Shown piece by piece: positions 1 through 6,902 of a stretch of 22,305 nucleotides of DNA. Source of the DNA: CAZWXH01 sp964637725 (GTDB lineage Bacteria > Bacillota_I > Bacilli_A > Erysipelotrichales > Coprobacillaceae); contig CAZWXH010000020.1 of assembly GCA_964637725.1 (NCBI GenBank), positions 1 to 22,305 on the forward strand. The letters run 5' to 3'. Position 1 is the stretch's first letter. Each line of letters opens with the position of its first letter. The notes beneath the pieces were generated by a model. The model saw only the letters and a list, made by a program, of their open reading frames with translations, had not been told where the DNA came from and ran no database searches. A program made the position numbers and the translations under genes.

Positions 1-27
1 ATGAATGAGATGGAGGAAAACTTATGA
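1..27 (+). CDS. 3' end of upstream gene (last 8 codons plus TGA), probably a fab-operon member
   Basis: Reading from base 1, one frame stays open to a TGA at 25-27, while the other two plus-strand frames close within the first eight bases. The TGA overlaps the fabD start as ATGA (24-27), a common form of translational coupling. In related Bacillota the gene just before fabD is often fabK or fabH, but eight codons are too few to tell. This is inference from frame openness and overlap only. Confidence 0.4.
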   Translation: MNEMEENL

Positions 28-941
28 AAAAGATAGCATTTATCTTTGCTGGGCAAGGTGCTCAGTATGTAGGGATGGGTAAAGAATTTTATGATCATTT
101 TCAAGAAGCTCAAGATGTTTATCATCAAGCGAATATTGATTTTGATGTGAAACAGATGTGCTTTGAAGGTGATGCTGATGATTTAAATGAAACATCATAT
201 GCTCAACCTTGTTTATTAACAACATCTCTTGCAATCGCAAAAGTTGTAGAAGCACATGGTATTAAGCCATCTTATGTTGCTGGATTATCTTTGGGGGAAT
301 ATTCAGCACTTGCATATGCCAATGCATTTAGCATTCCTGATGCTATTTCTATCATTAGAAAAAGAGGACAATTGATGTCGACAGCGTTGCCAAAGGGGAC
401 TACATCTATGGCTGCTGTTCTTGCAATGGAGCCAGAAGCTATTCAAGAAGTTATCAAAGATATTGATGATGTGACAATTGCGAATTATAACTGTCCTGGA
501 CAAATTGTTATTACAGGGAAAAAAGAAGCTGTTGAACAAGCATCAACTCAACTAACAGAAGCAGGAGCTCGTCGTGTTATTCCTTTAAAGGTTTCAGGCG
601 CATTTCATTCTCCACTGTTAGAAGAAGCATCATTAAAATTAAAAGATGAATTAGGTAAATATGATATCAAAAAACCTTTAATTCCAGTTGTTTATAATAT
701 TACTGGAAAAGAAGAAGATGGGGATCTTATTGATATATTAACAAAACAAATGAAGTCAAGTGTTTATTTCTATCAATCTATTCAATATATGGTTGAACAA
801 GGTGTTGAAGCTTTTGTTGAAATTGGACCTGGAAATGCATTAAGTGCATTTGTTAAGAAAACAACAAAAGAAGTTCCAGTTTATAGTGTTGATAGTATTG
901 AAGGTTTAAATAAGATGTTAGGAGCGTTGAAAGATGAATAA
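24..941 (+). CDS. fabD: Malonyl-CoA:ACP transacylase (FabD)
   Basis: FabD transfers malonyl from malonyl-CoA to the phosphopantetheine arm of acyl carrier protein, supplying the extender unit for type II fatty acid synthesis in the cytosol. The 305-residue protein has the usual family length. Visible motifs are GQGAQ near the N-terminus (residues 10-14), the nucleophile elbow GLSLGEYSAL with Ser89, RKRGQLM with Arg114, GAFHSPLL with catalytic His195, and a C-terminal EIGPGNALSAF. The ATG at 24 follows a GGAGG (12-16) at good spacing and overlaps the previous stop as ATGA. Its own stop lies inside the start of fabG (8-nt overlap), so the genes are almost surely co-transcribed and translationally coupled. 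Identification is very secure. Confidence 0.97.
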   Translation: MKKIAFIFAGQGAQYVGMGKEFYDHFQEAQDVYHQANIDFDVKQMCFEGDADDLNETSYAQPCLLTTSLAIAKVVEAHGIKPSYVAGLSLGEYSALAYANAFSIPDAISIIRKRGQLMSTALPKGTTSMAAVLAMEPEAIQEVIKDIDDVTIANYNCPGQIVITGKKEAVEQASTQLTEAGARRVIPLKVSGAFHSPLLEEASLKLKDELGKYDIKKPLIPVVYNITGKEEDGDLIDILTKQMKSSVYFYQSIQYMVEQGVEAFVEIGPGNALSAFVKKTTKEVPVYSVDSIEGLNKMLGALKDE

Positions 942-1668
942 AGTTGCACTTATTACAGGCGCAAGTCGTGGAATTGGAAAAGCAATTGCTTTAAGATTTG
1001 CAGAAGCTGGATATAATGTCGTTATTAATTATAGAGGTAGTGAAGATAAAGCAAATGCTGTAAAAGAAGAATGTATTTCTAAAGGTGTTGAAGCGATGGT
1101 TTATCAAGGTGATGTTTCTAACTATGATGAAATGGAAGCTATGATGAAGAACATTATGGAGACTTATGGAAGTATTGATGTTCTCGTTAATAATTCAGGA
1201 ATCACAAAAGATATGTTATTACTTAAGATGAACACAGAAACATTTATGGATGTTATTGATGTGAATCTTAAAGGAACTTTCAATACAATCAAAGCAGTTT
1301 CTCGTATTATGATGAAACAACGATCTGGTGTTATCATCAATATGTCTAGTGTGATTGGTGAAATCGGAAATGTTGGACAAGCGAATTATGCTGCGAGTAA
1401 AGCTGGAGTTATTGGGTTTACGAAGTCAATGGCAAAAGAACTTGCTCCTAGAAATATTCGTGTAAATGCAATTGCACCTGGATTTATTGAAACAGATATG
1501 ACAGATATCTTAAATGAAGATATGAAAGAGGCTATCTTAAAACAGATTCCATTAGCGAAAATGGGTGATGCTAAAGATGTTGCTAATCTTGCATATTTCT
1601 TAAGTAGTGATGAAGGAAAATATATAACTGGTCAAGTCATCAATGTTGATGGCGGGATGGTTATGTAA
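934..1668 (+). CDS. fabG: 3-oxoacyl-ACP reductase (FabG)
   Basis: This short-chain dehydrogenase performs the NADPH-dependent reduction of 3-oxoacyl-ACP to 3-hydroxyacyl-ACP, the first reductive step of each elongation round. The 244 residues open with the Rossmann motif TGASRGIG (8-15). The catalytic set is Asn111, Ser139 in NMSSVIG, and Tyr152/Lys156 in NYAASK. The usual NNAG motif reads NNSG here (86-89), a small and probably harmless change. The C-terminus GQVINVDGGMVM is typical. Its ATG lies eight bases before the fabD stop, behind an AGGAG about eight bases upstream. FabG can be hard to separate from other SDRs by sequence alone, but its place between fabD and fabF settles the assignment. 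Confidence 0.97.
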   Translation: MNKVALITGASRGIGKAIALRFAEAGYNVVINYRGSEDKANAVKEECISKGVEAMVYQGDVSNYDEMEAMMKNIMETYGSIDVLVNNSGITKDMLLLKMNTETFMDVIDVNLKGTFNTIKAVSRIMMKQRSGVIINMSSVIGEIGNVGQANYAASKAGVIGFTKSMAKELAPRNIRVNAIAPGFIETDMTDILNEDMKEAILKQIPLAKMGDAKDVANLAYFLSSDEGKYITGQVINVDGGMVM

Positions 1669-1680
1669 GGAGGAGAAGCT

Positions 1681-2919
1681 ATGAAAAGAAGAGTTGTTGT
1701 TACAGGTATGGGAGCTATTTCTCCTATTGGAAACACTGTTGAAGAAACATGGAGTGGTATTAAAAATCAAGTCTGTGGAATTGATGAAATTACACATTTT
1801 GATACAACTGATTATAAAGTAAAGTTAGCTGCAGAAGTTAAAGATTTAGATATGGAACAATATTTTACAAAAAGAGATTTAAAGTTCAATGATCGTTTTA
1901 CGCAATTTGCAAGAATTGCCGCAAAACAAGCAATGGATGATGCTTCTTTGGATATTGAAACAATCAATACTGATCGTTTTGGAGTTATTATTGGTTCAGG
2001 TATTGGTGGTGTTGAATCTATTGAAAATGCTGATAAGTCATTATTAAATAGAGGACCTACAAAAGTATCACCTTACTTTATTCCAATGACTTTAATTAAT
2101 TTAGCTGCAGGTTGTGTTGCGATTGATCATCATGCAAACGGACATGTCTCTTCAATTGTTACAGCATGTGCTGCAGGAACAAATGCGATTGGAGAATGTT
2201 TCCATAAGATTAGAGATGGTTATGAAGATGTTATGATTGCTGGTGGGAGTGAAGCTTCTATTACGCCTTTATCAGTTGCCGGATTTGCTTCTATGAAAGC
2301 ACTTCATGCTGGTGCTGATAAAAACCGCGCAAGTATCCCTTTTGATAAAGAAAGAAGTGGCTTTGTTATGGGAGAAGGTGCTGCAGTTTTAATTCTTGAG
2401 GATTTAGAACATGCGAAAAATCGTGGTGCTAAGATATATGGTGAAGTTGTTGGTTATGGTGATACATGTGATGCTTATCATATTACTGCTCCGATAGAAG
2501 GAGGAATTGGGGGAGGTAAAGCAATGAAATTAGCTTTACAAGATGCTTCAATTCAACCAAGTGATATTGATTATATTAACGCTCATGGAACAAGTACACC
2601 ATTAAATGATAAAACTGAAACAGCTGCTGTTAAGTATGCTTTTGAAGACGAGGCATATAATTTAAGCATGTCGTCAACAAAATCGTACACTGGACATCTT
2701 TTAGGTGCTAGTGGGGCAATTGAGTCAGTTATATGTATTAAGGCTTTACAAGAGGGCTATATGCCTGCAACAATCAATTATCAAACAGCTGATGAAGATT
2801 GTGATTTAGATATTATTGCGAATCAACCAAAAGAAAAAGAAATTCATTACGCAATGAATAACTCTTTAGGTTTTGGTGGACATAATGCATCATTAATCTT
2901 TAAGAAGTGGGAGGACTAA
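1681..2919 (+). CDS. fabF: 3-oxoacyl-ACP synthase II (FabF)
   Basis: FabF is the condensing enzyme that joins malonyl-ACP to a growing acyl-ACP, releasing CO2. The 412-residue thiolase-fold protein begins RRVVVTGMGAISPIGN. Its Cys-His-His triad is visible as Cys163 in TACAAGTNAIG, His302 in NAHGTST and His339 in TGHLLGASG, with Lys334 just before the last. The glycine-rich end NNSLGFGGHNASLIF is characteristic. An AAGGAGG overlapping the fabG stop (1667-1673) gives a strong ribosome site for the ATG at 1681, 12 bases after fabG ends. In many Bacillota accB sits between fabF and fabZ; here it does not. Length and catalytic residues show an intact gene. Confidence 0.97.
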   Translation: MKRRVVVTGMGAISPIGNTVEETWSGIKNQVCGIDEITHFDTTDYKVKLAAEVKDLDMEQYFTKRDLKFNDRFTQFARIAAKQAMDDASLDIETINTDRFGVIIGSGIGGVESIENADKSLLNRGPTKVSPYFIPMTLINLAAGCVAIDHHANGHVSSIVTACAAGTNAIGECFHKIRDGYEDVMIAGGSEASITPLSVAGFASMKALHAGADKNRASIPFDKERSGFVMGEGAAVLILEDLEHAKNRGAKIYGEVVGYGDTCDAYHITAPIEGGIGGGKAMKLALQDASIQPSDIDYINAHGTSTPLNDKTETAAVKYAFEDEAYNLSMSSTKSYTGHLLGASGAIESVICIKALQEGYMPATINYQTADEDCDLDIIANQPKEKEIHYAMNNSLGFGGHNASLIFKKWED

Positions 2920-2921
2920 GT

Positions 2922-3350
2922 ATGTTATATAATTCTAATGATATACAAAAAATTATTCCTCATCGTTATCCTTTCTTATTAGTTGATACGATCGAATCAA
3001 TTAGTGAAGATGGAAAAACAATTGTTGGTAAAAAATGTGTTTCAGCTAATGAAATGCAATTTATGGGACATTTCCCAGATAAACATGTTATGCCAGGTGT
3101 TTTAATAGTTGAAGCATTAGCTCAAACAGGTTGTGTCTTATTATTATCTAAAGAAGAAAACAAAGGTAAAATCGGATTCTTTGCAGGTATTAATAAAGCT
3201 AGATTTAAAAAACAAGTGATTCCTGGTGATGTTTTAACAATGAGCGTCACTTTAACAAAAGAAAAAGGCGGAATCTATTTTGCCGCCGTTGAAGCTAAAG
3301 TTGATGATCAAATCGCTGTAACAGGTGAAATCATGTGTGCAATTGGTTAA
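2922..3350 (+). CDS. fabZ: 3-hydroxyacyl-ACP dehydratase (FabZ)
   Basis: FabZ removes water from 3-hydroxyacyl-ACP to give trans-2-enoyl-ACP. It is a hot-dog-fold enzyme. The protein has 142 residues from the chosen ATG and carries IIPHRYPFLLVDTI near the N-terminus and the signature GHFPDKHVMPGVLIVEALAQ with catalytic His50 and Glu64. A longer frame opening at GTG 2907 adds only five residues that are really the ribosome site, since GGGAGGA (2909-2915) lies just before ATG 2922; the ATG was therefore preferred. The start is two bases after the fabF stop. The gene ends the visible fab operon, and its TAA shares bases TTAA (3347-3350) with the stop of the convergent birA, leaving no room for a separate terminator. 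Confidence 0.96.
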   Translation: MLYNSNDIQKIIPHRYPFLLVDTIESISEDGKTIVGKKCVSANEMQFMGHFPDKHVMPGVLIVEALAQTGCVLLLSKEENKGKIGFFAGINKARFKKQVIPGDVLTMSVTLTKEKGGIYFAAVEAKVDDQIAVTGEIMCAIG

Positions 3351-4297
3351 TTCTTTTTACGAATACTAATTTCACCAGATTGTAATATTCTTTCTTCATC
3401 ACCATATTTTATTGTTAAACTTGCATCATCATTGATGGAAGATACAAAAGCAGGATAACTTGAGTTATTCTCATGAACAGTGATATGTTGATGTAAGACA
3501 TAAGAATACTTACGATAATCATTTAAAAACGATAAAGAAGATAAGTTATGATAATCATCATAGAATTCATTTAAGAAATCTATGATGATTTTTTGTCTTG
3601 AAACAAATGTATCACTATGATTCTCTAAACTTGTTGCTATATCTTTCAAATTATCAATCATCTCAAAGGGATGAACATTAATGCCAACCCCAACAATCAT
3701 CTGATCTAATTTCCCCGTATTCATTTCAAGTGATGCTTCACATAGAATACCACAAACTTTCTTATCATCTAGCATGATATCGTTCACCCATTTGATAGTA
3801 GGTTCAAGGGAATAATTCTTTTTTATTGCTTTTACAACTGCAACCGCACAACAAGCTGTTACTTTTAAAGAATCATAAACAGTTAAATCGGGTTTTAAGA
3901 GAAAAGATATGTATATTCCTTTTTGTTTAGGAGAATAAAAACTCTTGCCATTTCTTCCTTTACCATTAGATTGGCTATCAGCAATAATAATATCACCTTC
4001 TTGATGTTGATTGATTTTAAATAAATCATTGGTTGAAGTAACTTTATCAAAATATTCTATATTTTGATAAAAAGAATGAATGTTCTTTTTAATGTCTTCA
4101 GTGAAAATCACATCATTTTCATTTGTTAAACAATACCCTTTCTTTGTTGAAGTTAATATTTGATATCCATTCTCTTTTAGTTTCTTCATGTATGTCGAAA
4201 CTGACATACGTGAGATATTTAATGCATCACCAATGGCTTGTCCTGATATGTACTTACCTTGATTTTGAGTAAGTATTTTTAATAGTTGTTTTTCCAT
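3347..4297 (-). CDS. birA: Bifunctional biotin-[acetyl-CoA carboxylase] ligase / biotin operon repressor
   Basis: BirA makes biotinyl-5'-AMP and transfers biotin to the carrier lysine of acetyl-CoA carboxylase (AccB), so it serves the fatty acid pathway encoded next door. In the 316-residue protein, residues 1-60 form a winged-helix DNA-binding region (SGQAIGDALNISRMSVSTYM), which marks the class that also represses biotin genes. The ligase core follows: GKGRNGKSFYSP (112-123) as the biotin/ATP loop, KWVNDIMLDDKKVCGIL (169-185) with the catalytic lysine near 180, and GVGINV (203-208). A small C-terminal SH3-like domain ends SGEISIRKK. The usual KWPND reads KWVND. The ATG at 4297 was chosen over one 19 codons upstream because the HTH family starts here. 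Two TATAAT-like boxes lie at 4304-4309 and 4316-4321 on the minus strand, the nearer nearly abutting the start. Confidence 0.93.
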   Translation of the reverse strand: MEKQLLKILTQNQGKYISGQAIGDALNISRMSVSTYMKKLKENGYQILTSTKKGYCLTNENDVIFTEDIKKNIHSFYQNIEYFDKVTSTNDLFKINQHQEGDIIIADSQSNGKGRNGKSFYSPKQKGIYISFLLKPDLTVYDSLKVTACCAVAVVKAIKKNYSLEPTIKWVNDIMLDDKKVCGILCEASLEMNTGKLDQMIVGVGINVHPFEMIDNLKDIATSLENHSDTFVSRQKIIIDFLNEFYDDYHNLSSLSFLNDYRKYSYVLHQHITVHENNSSYPAFVSSINDDASLTIKYGDEERILQSGEISIRKKN

Positions 4298-4383
4298 ATC
4301 TCTATTATATCTTGAATTATAAATAATATAAAGATTTATTAAAAGGAATACCATTTAATATGTAATTAAGGTATAATTATTTT

Positions 4384-4488
4384 ATGAATTTACAAAAAAT
4401 AAGCATATATAATACTAAAGAAATAACAAGAGTATTAATGAAAAACAACTATATAAAATATGACTATATTATAAAAAATACATTATAG
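4384..4488 (+). other. 34-codon open frame of unknown meaning
   Basis: Between birA and the DUF3788 gene an ATG at 4384 opens 34 codons ending in TAG (4486-4488). The stop touches the GAGGAGG ribosome site (4488-4494) of the next start. A TATAAT lies at 4372-4377 and an AAGG at 4368-4371, the latter 12 bases from the ATG, so the ribosome site is weak. The peptide is lysine-, isoleucine- and tyrosine-rich, as random AT-rich DNA would be, and I do not recognise it. It could be a leader peptide, a gene remnant or chance. Low confidence that it is expressed. Confidence 0.18.
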
Positions 4489-4501
4489 AGGAGGAAATCA
4501 A

Positions 4502-4513
4502 ATGTTAGAATAA
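4502..4513 (+). other. Orphaned natural start of the DUF3788 gene: ATG followed by an in-frame TAA at codon 4
   Basis: ATG 4502 sits seven bases behind a very good GAGGAGG (4488-4494), the best ribosome site in the area, and is in frame with the DUF3788 reading frame at 4541. Codons run Met-Leu-Glu-stop, then Thr-Pro-Thr-Ser-Asp-Glu-Leu and straight on into the conserved protein. The sequence after the stop looks like genuine N-terminal coding sequence. A CAA-to-TAA change at 4511 would explain it. Confidence 0.65.
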
Positions 4514-4540
4514 ACACCTACAAGTGATGAACTGACAACT

Positions 4541-4924
4541 TTGGTAGGAGAAAACTTATATGATATTTGGAAGCAATTATGCATGAAGATTGATGAAATA
4601 TATGATATGGATTGCCTTTGGAGTGATGGCGGTAATAAATGGACATATGAATATAAATGGCGTCGAGGTGGTAAAACTTTATGCGCGTTATATGCTAAAG
4701 AAAATTGTATTGGTTTTATGATAATTCTAGGAAGAAATGAACGAGATAAATTTGAAACTATGAAAGATGACTTTTCACAGGAAATACAAAATATATATGA
4801 TGATTCAAAGACTTTTCATGATGGAAAATGGATTATGTTTGAACTAAAAGATACAGTTATGTTTGATGAATTCATTCAATTGTTAGCTATTAAAAGAAAG
4901 CCAAATAGAAAGACAAACGATTAA
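4541..4924 (+). CDS. DUF3788-family protein, 5' end cut off by a premature stop
   Basis: The 127-residue open frame resembles DUF3788, a family of small uncharacterised bacterial proteins. I base this on the pattern LYDIWKQLC, a central WTYEYKWRRGGKTLCALY (residues 34-51), GFMIILGRNERDKFE, and a late WIMFELKD. No catalytic function is known to me. The only start in the open part is TTG 4541, with no ribosome site; the next in-frame ATG (4583) falls inside the conserved region. The natural start is almost surely ATG 4502, blocked by TAA 4511-4513. The rest of the frame is undamaged, so the loss is recent, a sequencing error, or compensated by weak reinitiation. It lies in an accessory stretch with a flavoprotein and acetyltransferases; nothing shows a shared role. 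It may be a pseudogene. Confidence 0.62.
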   Translation: MVGENLYDIWKQLCMKIDEIYDMDCLWSDGGNKWTYEYKWRRGGKTLCALYAKENCIGFMIILGRNERDKFETMKDDFSQEIQNIYDDSKTFHDGKWIMFELKDTVMFDEFIQLLAIKRKPNRKTND

Positions 4925-5031
4925 ATGTAATAAATAATCAATAGGAGCGTAATGTATGTTCGGGTTATATAAATAGTTTCTTTGATTTTTTTATAACAGA
5001 GATTAATAGATAGGATAAAAAGGAGCGGAAG

Positions 5032-5616
5032 ATGAAAAAAATACTAGTTGTTATTGGTGGGGGTAGACCAAAAGGCAATACGAATCAATTGGCTGATGAA
5101 TTTATAAAAGGAGCTATTGAAGTTGGTCATCATGTTGAGAAAATTAATTTGAGTAAGAACGAAGTAAAAGGGTGTATTGGCTGTAATGCTTGTCGATATG
5201 GAAAGCCTTGTATTCAAAAAGATGAATTTAATGATTTAGTGCCTAAGATCAAATCAGCAGATTTAATTGTATTTGCATCACCTTTGCTTTTCTGGACAAT
5301 ATCTTCCCCACTCAAGGCATTTATAGAAAGATTTTATTGTATTGCAGAAGAGGATGAGAATCCAGCTTATGGACGATATGAGAAATATCCAATTAAAGAT
5401 GCTGCATTATTAATGACGTCAGCAGACAATTTATTTTGGACATATGAACAAGCAGTATCCTATTATCAATTTACTATTATTAACTATATCGGATTTAATG
5501 ATAAAGGAATGCTTCTAGCAGGAGGATGTGGAGATACAAATGGACGTCCACAAATAAGTAAAACAGATTATTTGTTGAAGGCATATGAGTTTGGAAAATC
5601 AGTTTACAATAAGTAA
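5032..5616 (+). CDS. Flavodoxin-fold NAD(P)H-dependent FMN reductase / iron-sulfur flavoprotein family
   Basis: The 194-residue protein has a flavodoxin-like fold. The N-terminal strand and phosphate loop read VVIGGGRPKGNTNQLADEF (6-24), where this family binds FMN. A cysteine cluster follows, Cys48-x2-Cys51-x2-Cys54-x5-Cys60 (GCIGCNACRYGKPC), matching the compact motif of archaeal-type iron-sulfur flavoproteins that hold a 4Fe-4S cluster. FASPLLFWTISSPLKAFIERF (81-101) is the usual second FMN-contacting segment. It probably moves electrons between a nicotinamide or ferredoxin donor and an unknown acceptor in the cytosol; the substrate cannot be told. ATG 5032 has AAGGAG (5020-5025) six bases upstream. 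The gene stands alone, 107 bases after the DUF3788 frame and 93 before the next gene. The fold is secure, the cluster likely, the role unknown. Confidence 0.85.
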   Translation: MKKILVVIGGGRPKGNTNQLADEFIKGAIEVGHHVEKINLSKNEVKGCIGCNACRYGKPCIQKDEFNDLVPKIKSADLIVFASPLLFWTISSPLKAFIERFYCIAEEDENPAYGRYEKYPIKDAALLMTSADNLFWTYEQAVSYYQFTIINYIGFNDKGMLLAGGCGDTNGRPQISKTDYLLKAYEFGKSVYNK

Positions 5617-5709
5617 TGCTTTATGAAATAAAAGATATTCTTAATAAATATTGAATAAATGAGGTGCTTTTTCATATAGACTATCAAAAACAAGAGAGGG
5701 TGTTATGAA

Positions 5710-6459
5710 GTGGGGATTATTAAAATCAAAGATACAGCACGTATTATTAATTTGTGTGATGGGATAGAGGAAACTATGATTTATTCTTGTTTACAAGGTT
5801 GTATGGGAGAAGTCTATGTCACTGATGATTATCAATCGGCACAATTGCATATTGCTGATTTTTGTTTCTTTGTAGGCAAACCATCAAGAGAGTTATTACA
5901 TAATAAGGTATGGGGTGGTTTTATTATATTAGTACCTCAAGGAATAGCATGGGAAAGCCTTATTACAGAAATCTATCCAGATACAAAAAAACGTACTCGC
6001 TATGCAACTAAGAAAAACCAACATCTTTTTGATAAAGATATATTAAAATCAAATGTAACAAAATTACCTCCACAATATAGACTAGAAAAAATAAATGAAG
6101 TCATTTATAAACAAGTCATGAGTGAAAATTGGTCAAAAGACTTATGTAGCCAATTTATTGATAGTGACGATTATATTAGTAGAGGGCTTGGATATGTGAT
6201 TATAGAAGAGAATCAAGTGATAGCAGGGGCATCATCATATACTATTTATAATGAAGGTATTGAAATAGAGATTGATACGAGAATTGATAAAAGACAACAA
6301 AGTCTAGCAAGAATTGTTGCTTCACAATTAATACTTGATTGTCTTGAAAATAATATCTATCCAAGTTGGGATGCTCATAATAAAGTTTCTTTAGACTTAG
6401 CGTTATCGCTTGGTTATATTTTTGATAATGAATATACTGTTTATGAACTAGAGGAGTAA
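5710..6459 (+). CDS. GNAT family N-acetyltransferase (GNAT_acetyltran-like)
   Basis: This 249-residue protein resembles the two-part GNAT family of Bacillota in which an N-terminal region with EETMIYSCLQGCMG (20-33) and IADFCFFVGKP precedes a C-terminal acetyltransferase domain. In the latter, IEIEIDTRIDKRQQSLA (185-199) corresponds to the strand and acetyl-CoA loop, and YPSWDAHNKVSLDLALSLGY (217-236) is the typical end. The loop has SLA where many members have GLA. The acceptor substrate is unknown. GTG 5710 is chosen: AGAGGG (5695-5700) lies nine bases upstream, the frame has a stop at 5677, and no earlier ATG exists. A nearer ATG at 5705 is in another frame and would give only 20 codons. 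It is followed after five bases by the next gene, so the three acetyltransferase genes form an operon. Confidence 0.85.
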   Translation: MGIIKIKDTARIINLCDGIEETMIYSCLQGCMGEVYVTDDYQSAQLHIADFCFFVGKPSRELLHNKVWGGFIILVPQGIAWESLITEIYPDTKKRTRYATKKNQHLFDKDILKSNVTKLPPQYRLEKINEVIYKQVMSENWSKDLCSQFIDSDDYISRGLGYVIIEENQVIAGASSYTIYNEGIEIEIDTRIDKRQQSLARIVASQLILDCLENNIYPSWDAHNKVSLDLALSLGYIFDNEYTVYELEE

Positions 6460-6464
6460 TTTTT

Positions 6465-6902
6465 ATGATGAGAGAATTCAAAATCAATGATATTGATAAA
6501 ATCATGTCTATATGGTTGGATACCAATGTAGAAAGTCACTCTTTTATTGAAAAAGACTATTGGGTTAGTCAATTTGATGAAGTGAAAGCTATGTTACCAA
6601 GCGCTGATATTTATATTTATGAAGAAGATGATATATATGGTTTTATTGGCTTGGTTGATAATTATATTGCAGGTATCTTTGTATTACAAGATAAGCAATC
6701 ACAAGGGATTGGTAAAACACTATTAGATTATGTCAAAACAAAGAGAAATAAGTTAACATTAAATGTATATAAACAAAATGCAAAAGCGATTCAATTTTAT
6801 CTTCGTGAAAGTTTTGTTGCTGATGAAGAAAAAATAGATAAAAATACAGGTCATATAGAATTGAGTATGAGTTGGATAAAAGGAGAGGATAGATATGGAT
6901 GA
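6465..6902 (+). CDS. GNAT family N-acetyltransferase, YjaB-like
   Basis: A 145-residue single-domain GNAT enzyme that should transfer acetyl from acetyl-CoA to an amine; the acceptor is unknown. The opening MSIWLDTNVESHSFI (14-28) and the overall layout recall E. coli YjaB. The acetyl-CoA pyrophosphate loop is QSQGIGKTLLDYV (78-90), with Gln78, Gly81 and Gly83 in the conserved positions. NVYKQNAKAIQFYLRESF (100-117) is the usual helix and strand before the C-terminal hairpin. Two ATGs lie together (6465 and 6468), with GAGGAG (6451-6456) upstream at spacing that suits the first. The start is five bases after the preceding gene, and the TGA stop lies inside the next gene (8-nt overlap), which indicates coupling. 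It is the only complete gene here ending in TGA. Confidence 0.88.
   Translation: MMREFKINDIDKIMSIWLDTNVESHSFIEKDYWVSQFDEVKAMLPSADIYIYEEDDIYGFIGLVDNYIAGIFVLQDKQSQGIGKTLLDYVKTKRNKLTLNVYKQNAKAIQFYLRESFVADEEKIDKNTGHIELSMSWIKGEDRYG

Noticed and set aside
40..255. Minus-strand open frame inside fabD
   Set aside because: Lies entirely within an intact conserved gene, has no ribosome site, and has a low-complexity His/Leu/Gln product typical of antisense shadows. The same applies to 303-539, 1600-1797, 13757-13948, 16304-16525, 19736-19921, 20770-20991, 21229-21435 and 21514-21717.
6242..6526. Minus-strand frame over the GNAT genes; similarly 6759-6968
   Set aside because: Spans the ends of two well-supported plus-strand genes, with no recognisable domain.
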